The notes below the pieces were generated by a model that worked only from the letters and a program-made list of their open reading frames with translations, ran no database searches and was not told where the DNA came from. From Comamonadaceae bacterium (GTDB lineage Bacteria; Pseudomonadota; Gammaproteobacteria; Burkholderiales; Burkholderiaceae_C), in contig JAIXOX010000107.1 of the NCBI GenBank assembly GCA_027486555.1, positions 1-36,502 of the forward strand: 36,502 nucleotides of DNA, read 5' to 3'. Each line of letters begins with the position of its first letter. Position 1 is the stretch's first letter. This document shows positions 15,889 to 23,666 of the stretch, one piece after another. A program made the position numbers and the translations under genes.

Positions 15889-17256
15889 TCAAATTTGCTG
15901 GGTCAGTTGCTCGAGTGTTCTTTCCCGCGCACGCAAAATCAGCAGGGCAAAAATGCCGCTGGCAATCAGCCACAATGAAACGTGAATGGCTTTTTGCGAG
16001 ATGGCATAGGTCACGCTTGAATAGGTCAGCCATGCGCAGGCGGCACAAAATATCAATGGGAGCACTGGGTAAAGTGGTACCTTGAAGGGGCGAATGGTGT
16101 GCCGATCGGTGTGACGCAACCACAGCAGAGCCATTCCGACCAGAAACAAGAAGCCCCAGAAGACGGGGGCGGTGAATTCGACCATGGCAGAAAAGCCGTC
16201 AGCTTCTTGGGTTCCCAGTGCAATCAGGCCCATGCTGATCAGGGCCTGCAGGGTTAATGCCTGTTTGGGGCTGCCAATGTCCAGTTGCCATTGCCCCAAT
16301 TTGCGCAGGGCTTTCCAGTCGCTTCCAACAGCAAAGTTGGTGCGAGCGCCGACAAACATGGTGGCGTTGATGCTTGTCAATGCGGCAATGGCCACAAACA
16401 AGCCCAGTGCTTTTTGCGCCCAAGGACCAAAGGCCAGACCCAGCAAATCGCCTGCAGCGGTTTTGCTTTGGCTCAAACCATTCAAGCCCAGACCCAACAG
16501 CAAAGCCGTGTTGACCAGCAGGTAAATGACCGTCAAAGTGAGCATGCTGGCCAAGATGACCCGGACCATGCTGCGAGGTCCGCCCTTCAATTCAGCCGAG
16601 ATGTAGGCCGCTTCGCTCCAGCCACCGAAAGTCAGCAAGACAAAGACCAGACACAGTCCCCATTGTGCTGGTGCAGGCGCTTGAGCAAACCATTGGATGG
16701 TGCCAGAGGCCGGGGCATCGACCCAAAATCCTGCCGCGACAACGGCCAGCAAGCCCGCAATTTCGGTCAAAGTCAACCAGGTTTGCATGCGCGATGAGGC
16801 GTGTATTCCAGCAAGGTTGACCACTGTCAAGACAAGCACAGCGAGCAGTGCCCAGATGGCACTGGAGTAGGCGCCCAGGTTCACCAGTGTGCTCATGTAA
16901 TCGCCAAAAACAAAGGCCAGCAAGGCAATGGAGCCGGTGTTGATGATCGTCGCGCGTGACCAACCATAAATGAAAGAAATGTTGCGCCCAAAAGCCCTGT
17001 GTAAGAAATGGTAGTCACCCCCGGCATGGGGGTAGGTCGTACAAAGCTCCGCATAGCAAAGCGCACCCACGATGGAGAGCAGGGCGCCAGCCATCCACAA
17101 AACCAGCGCCCAGCCTGCATCTCCGCTGATCCCGGCAACCAGTGAGGGGGTTTTGAAAATCCCGGCCCCAATCACGATGCCCACAATCAGCGCTACAGCT
17201 GAAAAGGGGTGCAGCAAACGGAGCATCTTGGCAGGCGAGGCGCTATTGGCATTCAT
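15889..17256 (-). CDS. APC-family amino-acid transporter
   Basis: 455 residues with about 12 predicted transmembrane helices. The first-helix motif VALIVGIVIGAGIFKTPSLV is the substrate-backbone-binding signature of the amino acid-polyamine-organocation superfamily, and CYAELCTTYPHAGGDYHFLH is the conserved helix 3 region. The C-terminus is charged (RARERTLEQLTQQI). Inner-membrane uptake or exchange of an amino acid or amine; the substrate cannot be read from sequence. It follows the methyltransferase-like gene by 38 bases on the same strand, so the two may be co-transcribed. A second ATG at codon 11 (MLRLLHPFSAV) is possible. Confidence 0.92.
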   Translation of the reverse strand: MNANSASPAKMLRLLHPFSAVALIVGIVIGAGIFKTPSLVAGISGDAGWALVLWMAGALLSIVGALCYAELCTTYPHAGGDYHFLHRAFGRNISFIYGWSRATIINTGSIALLAFVFGDYMSTLVNLGAYSSAIWALLAVLVLTVVNLAGIHASSRMQTWLTLTEIAGLLAVVAAGFWVDAPASGTIQWFAQAPAPAQWGLCLVFVLLTFGGWSEAAYISAELKGGPRSMVRVILASMLTLTVIYLLVNTALLLGLGLNGLSQSKTAAGDLLGLAFGPWAQKALGLFVAIAALTSINATMFVGARTNFAVGSDWKALRKLGQWQLDIGSPKQALTLQALISMGLIALGTQEADGFSAMVEFTAPVFWGFLFLVGMALLWLRHTDRHTIRPFKVPLYPVLPLIFCAACAWLTYSSVTYAISQKAIHVSLWLIASGIFALLILRARERTLEQLTQQI

Positions 17257-17294
17257 GTGGGTCGTCCAACTGGGTGTTTAAACCCGAATGTGTT

Positions 17295-18161
17295 TCAGGG
17301 TCGGATGATTTCGACGGGTGTGTGCATGTAATCAGAGACCACAGTGCCCTTGATGCGGCGACCCTCTACACGGCCAGAGAATGCGTGTACCTTGCGGTCC
17401 TGGGTGATGAATTGGAATTTGACTTCATCGCCACGCAATTTGGCACCCAAGATGGCGTGGTTTTGACCGCCACGGGTGAGAATCCCACCAATATTTTGAA
17501 AGGATTGACTCATGCTCATGCGCATGGACCCGCCCTCCAGCCCGGTCATCAGCCAATCGCCTTCAACTTGTGCAGGGACCACCCAAAAGTAGCCTTGTGA
17601 GTTTTGATACGACATGGTTTCGTCGGGCTCCCAGTCGCCCATGTTGAAGGCATGCGAGACCACCCGAGTACCTGGCTTCATCTTGAGCAAGATGGGGCGA
17701 AGCTTCAAGTTCAGATGAGGCATCAGATAGAGGGTAACAACTGTCGCCGCACTGAAGTCTTCTTGGAAGATGTCCCCTGTGATGATTTTCACTTTGTCGG
17801 TCATGCCCGCTTCGGTCACTTTGCGCCGGGCAAATTGGGCCATGTCAGGGTTGTACTCAATGCCCACCGATTGGGCACCGTATTTGCGTGCCGCAGTGAT
17901 GGCGATGATGCCGTCGCCTGCTCCCAAATCAAACAATCTGTCTTGATCGCTGACCTTGGCTACAGTAAGCATTTTGTCGATCAGACCTTCCGGTGTGGGG
18001 ATCCAGATCACATCTTTGCCGGCTTGGCCGCGCACCGGCTCATAGGCCGTTGTGGCGGCGTTAGGGCTGGCCGTGTTGGTGGCAGTGGCGGTTGTGGATG
18101 CGCAGGCCACAGTCAGCCAGCTGGTCAGCAGAACGGGCAGCAAAACACGGGATAACTTCAT
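17295..18161 (-). CDS. Methyltransferase-fold protein with lipoprotein signal
   Basis: 288 residues from ATG 18161, chosen for AAGGA eight bases upstream and because it opens a lipoprotein signal, MKLSRVLLPVLLTSWLTVAC, followed by a Thr/Ala/Asn-rich linker to about residue 40. The next ~140 residues are a class I SAM-dependent methyltransferase fold: motif I LFDLGAGDGIIAI, acidic motif II SVGIEYNPDMA, and GDIF plus VTLYLMPHLN near the active site. The C-terminal ~100 residues (VPAQVEGDWLMTG onward) are beta-rich and of unknown role. A SAM-binding domain outside the cytoplasm is unexpected, because SAM is not known to be supplied to the periplasm. It may bind another ligand, or the N-terminus may remain uncleaved. 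Upstream partner of the APC transporter gene. Confidence 0.85.
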   Translation of the reverse strand: MKLSRVLLPVLLTSWLTVACASTTATATNTASPNAATTAYEPVRGQAGKDVIWIPTPEGLIDKMLTVAKVSDQDRLFDLGAGDGIIAITAARKYGAQSVGIEYNPDMAQFARRKVTEAGMTDKVKIITGDIFQEDFSAATVVTLYLMPHLNLKLRPILLKMKPGTRVVSHAFNMGDWEPDETMSYQNSQGYFWVVPAQVEGDWLMTGLEGGSMRMSMSQSFQNIGGILTRGGQNHAILGAKLRGDEVKFQFITQDRKVHAFSGRVEGRRIKGTVVSDYMHTPVEIIRP

Positions 18162-18417
18162 GATCAATTCCTTGAAAAATGTGCTGATGTTGGACATGCA
18201 GATCTGAGCGGGGGCAGTTCCTTGGTCAAACCTTGGGATTATTCTTTGTTTGAGATTGAATCAAAACAGGAGCTCAACACAGGGTTGATTCAGAAGTCAA
18301 GTACACAAACGAAGGCCAATCAGTCCATAGAGCGCAATTTCAAAAGGGTCGAATGAGCTGGCCGGGCGTCTTGCGGCTTTCTGGCGGTATTTGTCGAAAA
18401 AAGTGGATCAAAGACTT

Positions 18418-19581
18418 TCAGCCCATAAATTCTTTTCTCAACTTGTTTCCATGTTCGTTCAACTGGGGGGCTTGTGCAAAGCTCTCTAAATCCCAAGGCC
18501 CCATCCAAGGCGTCACTGGTACTTCCACATCTTTGCCTTGAACTTTCATTCGCTTGGTCAGCAATTGGGGATGAGCAATCAAATCGTATACAGAGTTAAT
18601 TTGACCAAATGCTGTTTGGGCTTCTGTCAAGCGGTCTATCATTTCGCCACTGGGAATTTTGTCAAAAATATCGGCAACCGTACCATCCACAAAAATCCTA
18701 TTTTTTACACGCGATGCGTTGTTTTGGCAGCGTTCGTCGGCCAACAAATCGGGGCGACGCAAAACGATGGTGCAAAAATCTGCCCATTCGCGTTCGTTCT
18801 GGATGGAGATCACAATGTCGCGACCGTCTGCACAAGTAAAACCGCCATAGGGTGCAATCGAAGGATGCTTCAACCCGACACGCTCTGGTGCTTTGCCACC
18901 ATAACGTGCTTGTAAATAAGGAACACTCATCAGTTCAGCGGCAGAGCCAAACAACGACACTTTGATGCCAGAACCCTGCCCTGTTTTTTCACGCAACAGC
19001 AAGGCTTGTTGAATCCCAATCAGGGCATTAAGACCCGCATTGATATCGCACACAGATACACCAATGCGCCCCCACTCGCCTGGCGCGCCACTCACGGCCA
19101 CCAAACCGCTCTCAGCTTGCACCAACAAGTCATAGGCTTTCATGCCAAAGAACTTGCCTTCGTCACCATAACCACTGATGTCACAAGTGACCAATCGAGG
19201 ATGATCTTTGCGCAGCTGCTCGGAGCCAATGCCCAAGCGTTCAGTTGCGCCTGGTGCCAAGTTTTGAATCAGAACATCCGCCTTGGACAACATGGCCCTC
19301 AAAACCACCATGTCGGCTTTGTCTTTTAAATTCAAAGCAACCGACTCTTTGCCACGGTTTATCCATATCCAGTAAGACGACTCGCCATTCACTGTTTGGT
19401 CATATCCTCTGGCAAAGTCACCCTCGGGACGCTCAATTTTGATGACTCGTGCGCCCGCATCAGCCAAACGACTGGTGCAATAGGGCGCTGCAACGGCTTG
19501 CTCAAGAGCGACGACCAAGATGCCCTCTAAGGGTCGAGGTGTCGATGCCACTGATGTCGCAGTCGATGAGTTGTGGTTCAT
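18418..19581 (-). CDS. CaiB/BaiF-family CoA-transferase
   Basis: 387 residues from ATG 19581 (MNHNSSTATSVAST), preferred over the open frame to 19674 because a GGA-type ribosome-binding site is nearby and the extra codons look non-coding. Family III CoA-transferase marks: PLEGILVVALEQAVAAPYCT, LADAGARVIKIERPEGD, the RGKESVALNLKD segment, GMKAYDLLVQAESGL carrying the conserved catalytic aspartate, and C-terminal VPVTPWMGPWDLE. These enzymes move CoA between carboxylic acids (or racemise 2-methylacyl-CoA in a subgroup). It is divergent from the SDR gene and lies in a cluster with GST-like proteins and an aldehyde dehydrogenase, suggesting activation of an acid product. The isoprene-cluster protein IsoG belongs to the same family. 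Confidence 0.9.
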   Translation of the reverse strand: MNHNSSTATSVASTPRPLEGILVVALEQAVAAPYCTSRLADAGARVIKIERPEGDFARGYDQTVNGESSYWIWINRGKESVALNLKDKADMVVLRAMLSKADVLIQNLAPGATERLGIGSEQLRKDHPRLVTCDISGYGDEGKFFGMKAYDLLVQAESGLVAVSGAPGEWGRIGVSVCDINAGLNALIGIQQALLLREKTGQGSGIKVSLFGSAAELMSVPYLQARYGGKAPERVGLKHPSIAPYGGFTCADGRDIVISIQNEREWADFCTIVLRRPDLLADERCQNNASRVKNRIFVDGTVADIFDKIPSGEMIDRLTEAQTAFGQINSVYDLIAHPQLLTKRMKVQGKDVEVPVTPWMGPWDLESFAQAPQLNEHGNKLRKEFMG

Positions 19582-19653
19582 AAAGCTATTCCGTGATGGA
19601 ACGCTATTGTGAGTAACACGACGGGCATGGGGAATTAAAAATATTCGAATTCT

Positions 19654-19700
19654 GTATTGCCAGGGGTGCAACACAGATGTTGCTTGAGTTGCAACACAGC
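19654..19700. promoter_or_regulatory. Candidate LysR-type operator between CoA-transferase and SDR genes
   Basis: An inverted repeat GCAAC-N6-GTTGC (19668-19683), preceded by GTATTGC at 19654-19660 and followed by a second GTTGCAAC (19688-19695). TGCAACACAG occurs twice here. Closely similar elements lie in the LysR/aldehyde dehydrogenase intergenic region (23571-23595), which points to one regulator for both divergent promoters. Confidence 0.6.
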
Positions 19701-19811
19701 GTAAATGATATTGAAATTGTCACAACCAAAACTTGTCGTCACATTACGTAGCGGTCATTCAAGGATAGGAGGCATGTATCAAACATTTTTTAATTCAACG
19801 GAGAAAATCAG

Positions 19812-20570
19812 ATGAGCACTCAAAATTTGCTTGAACAAAAGACCGTCATCGTCACTGGTGGTGCCACAGGCATTGGTCAAGCCTTTGCGATGGGCTGCGC
19901 AGCACAAGGCGCTCATGTCGTTGTGGCTGACATGAACTCTTCAGAAGAAACAGTTGAGGGCATCAAAAAATTGGGTGGAAGTGCCATTGGTATTCAAGTG
20001 GACGTGTCCAACCAAGAGTCACTAACAGGCATGGCCGACGCTGCATTGAAAGCCTTTGGGCGAATTGATGGCTTGATCAACAACGCGGCTTATTTTCGGG
20101 AAGTCAAGCTGACGCCCTTCGAAGAAATTGACCCTGCCATTTGGGAACGCATTTTCCAAGTCAATGTGCGGGGTGTATGGCAATGCTGCAAAGCGGTGAT
20201 GCCCGCCATGCGCTCGCAAAATTCGGGGTCCATTGTGAATATTTCTTCTGTAGTGGCCGTCGCCGGTCAACCTGGTTATTTGCACTACGTAGCCACCAAA
20301 GGCGCGGTGTTATCAATGACCAAAGGTTTGGCCAAAGAGTGTGGAAGTGCAGGCGTTCGTGTCAACGTCATCGCACCTGGCTTTGTGATAACTGACGCCA
20401 CCAAAGACCGTCCTATTGAATGGCAACAAAGTTTTTTAAAAGCGCGAGCCATTTCGCGTGAGCAGCGTCCCAATGACTTGGTGGGAACGGCCATGTATTT
20501 GTTGTCTGATTTGTCTTCCTTCGTTTCTGGCCAAACCGTTGTTGTCGACGGCGGTCACATCATGTACTGA
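19812..20570 (+). CDS. Short-chain dehydrogenase/reductase (SDR)
   Basis: 252 residues, classical SDR. Cofactor motif TGGATGIG (15-22), NNAA (90-93), catalytic serine around 146 in NISSVV, Tyr159 and Lys163 in YVATK, and VRVNVIAPGFVITDAT. Asp40 at the end of beta strand 2 (VVVADMN) favours NAD(H) over NADP(H). GGAG lies about 8 bases before the ATG. First gene of a rightward operon with two GST-like genes and a SnoaL-like gene. Probably oxidises an alcohol intermediate; in isoprene clusters the SDR IsoH oxidises a glutathione-conjugated alcohol, which is a possible but unproven parallel. Confidence 0.93.
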   Translation: MSTQNLLEQKTVIVTGGATGIGQAFAMGCAAQGAHVVVADMNSSEETVEGIKKLGGSAIGIQVDVSNQESLTGMADAALKAFGRIDGLINNAAYFREVKLTPFEEIDPAIWERIFQVNVRGVWQCCKAVMPAMRSQNSGSIVNISSVVAVAGQPGYLHYVATKGAVLSMTKGLAKECGSAGVRVNVIAPGFVITDATKDRPIEWQQSFLKARAISREQRPNDLVGTAMYLLSDLSSFVSGQTVVVDGGHIMY

Positions 20571-20593
20571 CCCTTACCAAGAAAGTGATTTTT

Positions 20594-21517
20594 ATGACGA
20601 CTCCCATTCTTCATCACTACGAGTTCTCAACATTCTCTGAAAAAATTCGTACCGCATTAGGCTTCAAGCAACTGACCTGGAAATCAGTCGACATTCCTGG
20701 TCTGCCCCCCCGACCTTTGCTAACACCACTGACCGGTGGCTACCGTCGCGCACCTGTGCTTCAAATAGGCGCGGACATTTATTGCGATACCCATGCCATC
20801 TTGAATGCTCTAGAGCGCATGAAACCCTCACCCAGTCTTTTCCCTCATGGTACTGAAGGGCTGGCACGCGGCTTGGGCTTTGCCTGGGAACGTCAAATGT
20901 GGGTGCCCACCATTGGGGTGCTGGTTCACTACATCGGTGAGCACATTCCACCCGAGTTCATCAAGGATCGCAAAGAAGGTTATTTGGGTATCGACATTTC
21001 CAAGGCTTCAATGGCTCCGCAATTCGAAGAGCACCTTCAATTTGTTCGTGGACAAATTGCTTGGTTAACTCAAGCCGTCACCACACATCAGTACGTGTTG
21101 GGCGATCAACTGAGTGCTGCCGATCTGGCCTGTTGGCAAACCATTTTTTTACTGCGGAAAAATTGCCCACCTGAAGTGGACGCATTGTTGAACCTTGGCC
21201 CCATCTTGACTTGGTACGAGCAAATTGCGGCTTTGGGTCATGGTACATGTACCGCCATGACACCTGAAGAGGCATTTGAGGTGGCAAAGAACTCCCAGCC
21301 TCAGCCTGTGACACACATCAAGACATCTGCCACTCCGGAGGGCATTGCCGTGGGCAGCAAAGTGACTGTTACGCCAGAAGACAACGCTCGAGTTCCCGTA
21401 CAAGGTCACTTGGTGGCCGCTGACGCTTTCAACATCGTGATTCACCGCAGTGATGATGCGGCTGGCGATTTACATGTGCATTTTCCCCGACTGGGCTATA
21501 CCCTCGTCGCTGTTTAA
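20594..21517 (+). CDS. Glutathione S-transferase-like protein with C-terminal extension
   Basis: 307 residues from ATG 20594, with AAGAAAG upstream; a GTG three codons earlier is less likely. The N-terminal ~80 residues are a thioredoxin-like GST domain (HHYEFSTFSEKIRTALGFKQ, RRAPVLQIGADIYCDTHAIL, the latter carrying the cis-Pro and Asp-Thr glutathione-binding positions). The helical GST domain ends near residue 210 (LGDQLSAADLACWQTIFLL). Residues ~225-307 form an extra beta-rich domain (VGSKVTVTPEDNARVPVQG, AFNIVIHRSDDAAGDLHVHF) that ordinary GSTs of ~200-240 residues lack. Co-transcribed with the SDR, SnoaL-like and second GST genes. Likely handles a glutathione conjugate; reaction not known. 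Confidence 0.85.
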   Translation: MTTPILHHYEFSTFSEKIRTALGFKQLTWKSVDIPGLPPRPLLTPLTGGYRRAPVLQIGADIYCDTHAILNALERMKPSPSLFPHGTEGLARGLGFAWERQMWVPTIGVLVHYIGEHIPPEFIKDRKEGYLGIDISKASMAPQFEEHLQFVRGQIAWLTQAVTTHQYVLGDQLSAADLACWQTIFLLRKNCPPEVDALLNLGPILTWYEQIAALGHGTCTAMTPEEAFEVAKNSQPQPVTHIKTSATPEGIAVGSKVTVTPEDNARVPVQGHLVAADAFNIVIHRSDDAAGDLHVHFPRLGYTLVAV

Positions 21518-21552
21518 CTTCAACCCAACCAAGTTCATATTCAGGAGACCTT

Positions 21553-21969
21553 ATGTCTATTCAAGAACAAAACAAACAAACTTGCCGCGATTACTTTCAG
21601 GCATTTCTGGCACGCGACACCGCTTGGATGGCCAAGCACATAGCACCTGACTTCATTCGCAATGATCCCGGCTTACCCTTCCAGGTAAAGGGTCCAGAAG
21701 GCGTGGCACAACTTCACGATGTACTGTTGCCTGCATTTCCCGATATGAAGTTGCCCTTCTTTGATTTTGTGGCCGAAGGCGACAAGGTTTTGGTGCGATT
21801 GAAAGTGCAAGCGACACACACAGGTCCCTTTGGCGATTTGCCTGCCACACAGCGCAAAATTGACATTGATGTGATGGACTTGTTCCAAGTGGAAAACGGC
21901 GTGCTGGTCGGCCACTGGGCTTTGCTGGACAACTTGAGCATGCAAAAACAGCTCGGTACGATGGCCTGA
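21553..21969 (+). CDS. SnoaL-like/NTF2-fold protein
   Basis: 138 residues of the SnoaL-like polyketide cyclase/ester cyclase group (NTF2-like alpha+beta cone). Visible marks: YFQAFLARDTAWMAKHIAPD near the N-terminus, LPAFPDMKLPFFDFVAEGDK and VLVRLKVQATHTGPFGDLPA, then DLFQVENGVLVGHWALLDN. CAGGAG precedes the ATG by about 7 bases. Such proteins bind small organic molecules and act as isomerases, cyclases or hydratases. Its place between two GST genes suggests it rearranges or hydrates a pathway intermediate. No SnoaL-like gene is standard in isoprene clusters, so it may mark a different substrate. Confidence 0.85.
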   Translation: MSIQEQNKQTCRDYFQAFLARDTAWMAKHIAPDFIRNDPGLPFQVKGPEGVAQLHDVLLPAFPDMKLPFFDFVAEGDKVLVRLKVQATHTGPFGDLPATQRKIDIDVMDLFQVENGVLVGHWALLDNLSMQKQLGTMA

Positions 21970-21987
21970 TTAATCCGGGGATCAGTG

Positions 21988-22617
21988 ATGCAACTTCTGG
22001 CCAACACAACATCACCTTTTGTTCGCATTGCACGCGTAGCGATGATTGAAAAAGGCTTGAACATCGAGCCAACCATCGTCGATCCATGGGCGGACGACCC
22101 ACGACTGCGCCAAGCCAATGCAGCAACGCGTGTGCCCAGTCTCGTTTTAGACGACGGCACACCGCTGACTGAGAGCATTTTGATTGTGCAATGGCTAGAA
22201 GCCACCTACCCCGCGCCCAAGTGGCCTAATCTTTTGGGGACATCTTCAACTGCTGCCGGCGTTCTTTCAAGAGCTGGTATTGCCATTGGTGGCATAGACG
22301 CATCGGTCGCCACCATCATTACACGCAAAGTGACTTCTCCTGCATTGTTTGATGAAACGCCAATAGGCTTGCGTCGTCGCCGCACCATGGTTGAAACGCA
22401 GCAGCGTTTGGAAGAATATGCCAGCAGTTTTAATGGCAATTACCCCTTCGATGTCTCGCCCACCTTAGACATCATCTGTGCGGTGGTCTTGTATGACTAT
22501 CAGCAACTGCGCTACGCTGATCAAGGTTGGTTGCCTCAAACGCCTGCACTCAAAGGCTTGGCAGAAGCCATGCGACAGCGTCCGTCGTTTGCGGACACAA
22601 TGCCGCGCATTGTTTAA
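21988..22617 (+). CDS. Glutathione S-transferase family protein
   Basis: 209 residues, normal GST size. The thioredoxin-like domain begins MQLLANTTSPFVRIARVAMI (Ser9/Pro10 at the place of the usual catalytic serine and cis-proline loop), with ATRVPSLVLDDGTPLTESIL giving the conserved VPSL and TES glutathione-binding residues. The helical domain continues to PSFADTMPRIV. GTG at 21985 directly precedes the ATG and is an alternative start. Last gene of the SDR operon; it ends 9 bases from the convergent LysR gene. Probably conjugates or removes glutathione from a catabolic intermediate. Confidence 0.9.
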   Translation: MQLLANTTSPFVRIARVAMIEKGLNIEPTIVDPWADDPRLRQANAATRVPSLVLDDGTPLTESILIVQWLEATYPAPKWPNLLGTSSTAAGVLSRAGIAIGGIDASVATIITRKVTSPALFDETPIGLRRRRTMVETQQRLEEYASSFNGNYPFDVSPTLDIICAVVLYDYQQLRYADQGWLPQTPALKGLAEAMRQRPSFADTMPRIV

Positions 22618-22626
22618 ACATTGAAA

Positions 22627-23535
22627 TCAAAGCATCGCCGCATCTTCATCTGAGACAACTGCTTGTAAGTGAGCAGCCAGTTGTCCTAAGGGCGTTTGAG
22701 ACGCCGGATGACTTCGAACGCAGATCATCATTTTGCGCAATGCCCAGTTATCTGACAGTGGAATCACTTTGAGCTTCATAGCAGGCGCAAAACTGTGGGC
22801 AGCAGCCATGGGCAAGATGCCAATGCCCAATTCGGCCTGAACGGCACGGCATACTGCTTCAAAACTTCTAACTTGCACACGCAGTGCCATAGGGTGCATG
22901 TATTGCGCTGCTTGATTCGTCAACAAGCGCGTCAAACTGCTACCAGCCTCAAGACCGATCAGGTCACGCTCTAACAACTCACTGAATGCAACTTTGTCGG
23001 TATTCAAGACATCATCATGTTTGAGCACTGCGGCGAGTTGATCGTTGCGATAAGGCTGCACCCATAAACCTTGGACATTGCAGCCTTCCACAATTACACC
23101 CAAATCAGCTTCACCAGTTCTAACTCGCCTTACAACCTCTTCACTCCAAGACTCTTCCAACATGATGCGCACTTTGTTGTTAAAGGCTTGAAAGCTGGCC
23201 ACATCGGATGGCAGAAATTGCGCCATGGCAGAGGTGTTACCCAAAACTCTCAGCACAGAGTTGCGACCCATCGAATAGTTGGTCATCTCTGCGCGCATGA
23301 GTTGCACGGCAGCAATCACTTCACGAGAGTGTTTCAGCAGATGTTCACCAGCGGGTGTGAGCTGCAAACCGCGCGAGTGACGTTCGAACAATTGTGATTT
23401 GAATTGATGCTCTAGCAATGACAATCGCCTGCTGGCGGCAGGCACAGTGATGTGACTGGCCTCCGCAGCACGCGTGAGGTTGCGCATTTCGGCCGCTTTG
23501 ACAAAAAGCGCCAGAGAGTCCAAATCGGGCAACAT
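22627..23535 (-). CDS. LysR-family transcriptional regulator
   Basis: 302 residues from ATG 23535; a TTG at 23562 is also open. The N-terminal winged helix-turn-helix LPDLDSLALFVKAAEMRNLT, RAAEASHITVPAASRRLSLL and EHQFKSQLFERHSRGLQLTP is typical, with the effector-binding domain from residue ~90. A TATAAAAT box lies just upstream of the ATG (23550-23543), so the leader would be very short. It is divergent from the aldehyde dehydrogenase gene and convergent with the GST gene, the usual position for the regulator of a catabolic cluster. Shared GCAAC/GTTGC elements in two intergenic regions are probably its binding sites. Confidence 0.92.
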   Translation of the reverse strand: MLPDLDSLALFVKAAEMRNLTRAAEASHITVPAASRRLSLLEHQFKSQLFERHSRGLQLTPAGEHLLKHSREVIAAVQLMRAEMTNYSMGRNSVLRVLGNTSAMAQFLPSDVASFQAFNNKVRIMLEESWSEEVVRRVRTGEADLGVIVEGCNVQGLWVQPYRNDQLAAVLKHDDVLNTDKVAFSELLERDLIGLEAGSSLTRLLTNQAAQYMHPMALRVQVRSFEAVCRAVQAELGIGILPMAAAHSFAPAMKLKVIPLSDNWALRKMMICVRSHPASQTPLGQLAAHLQAVVSDEDAAML

Positions 23536-23570
23536 GAAAAAGATTTTATAGTGACCTCTCAAATTTGGCT

Positions 23571-23595
23571 TGCAATACGTGCAACACGTCGTTGC
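23571..23595. promoter_or_regulatory. Candidate LysR-type operator between LysR and aldehyde dehydrogenase genes
   Basis: TGCAATAC followed by GTGCAACAC, with an inverted repeat GCAAC-N5-GTTGC at 23581-23595. The half-sites match those upstream of the SDR gene (19668-19683, spacer one base longer), including the shared GTGCAACAC core. It lies 36 bases from the LysR start. Confidence 0.6.
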
Positions 23596-23666
23596 CCACT
23601 TTCCAATTCACAAATGTGTCGAACTTACTTAAAGTCCACCCAATTCACTCAACCTGTAGGAATTTC

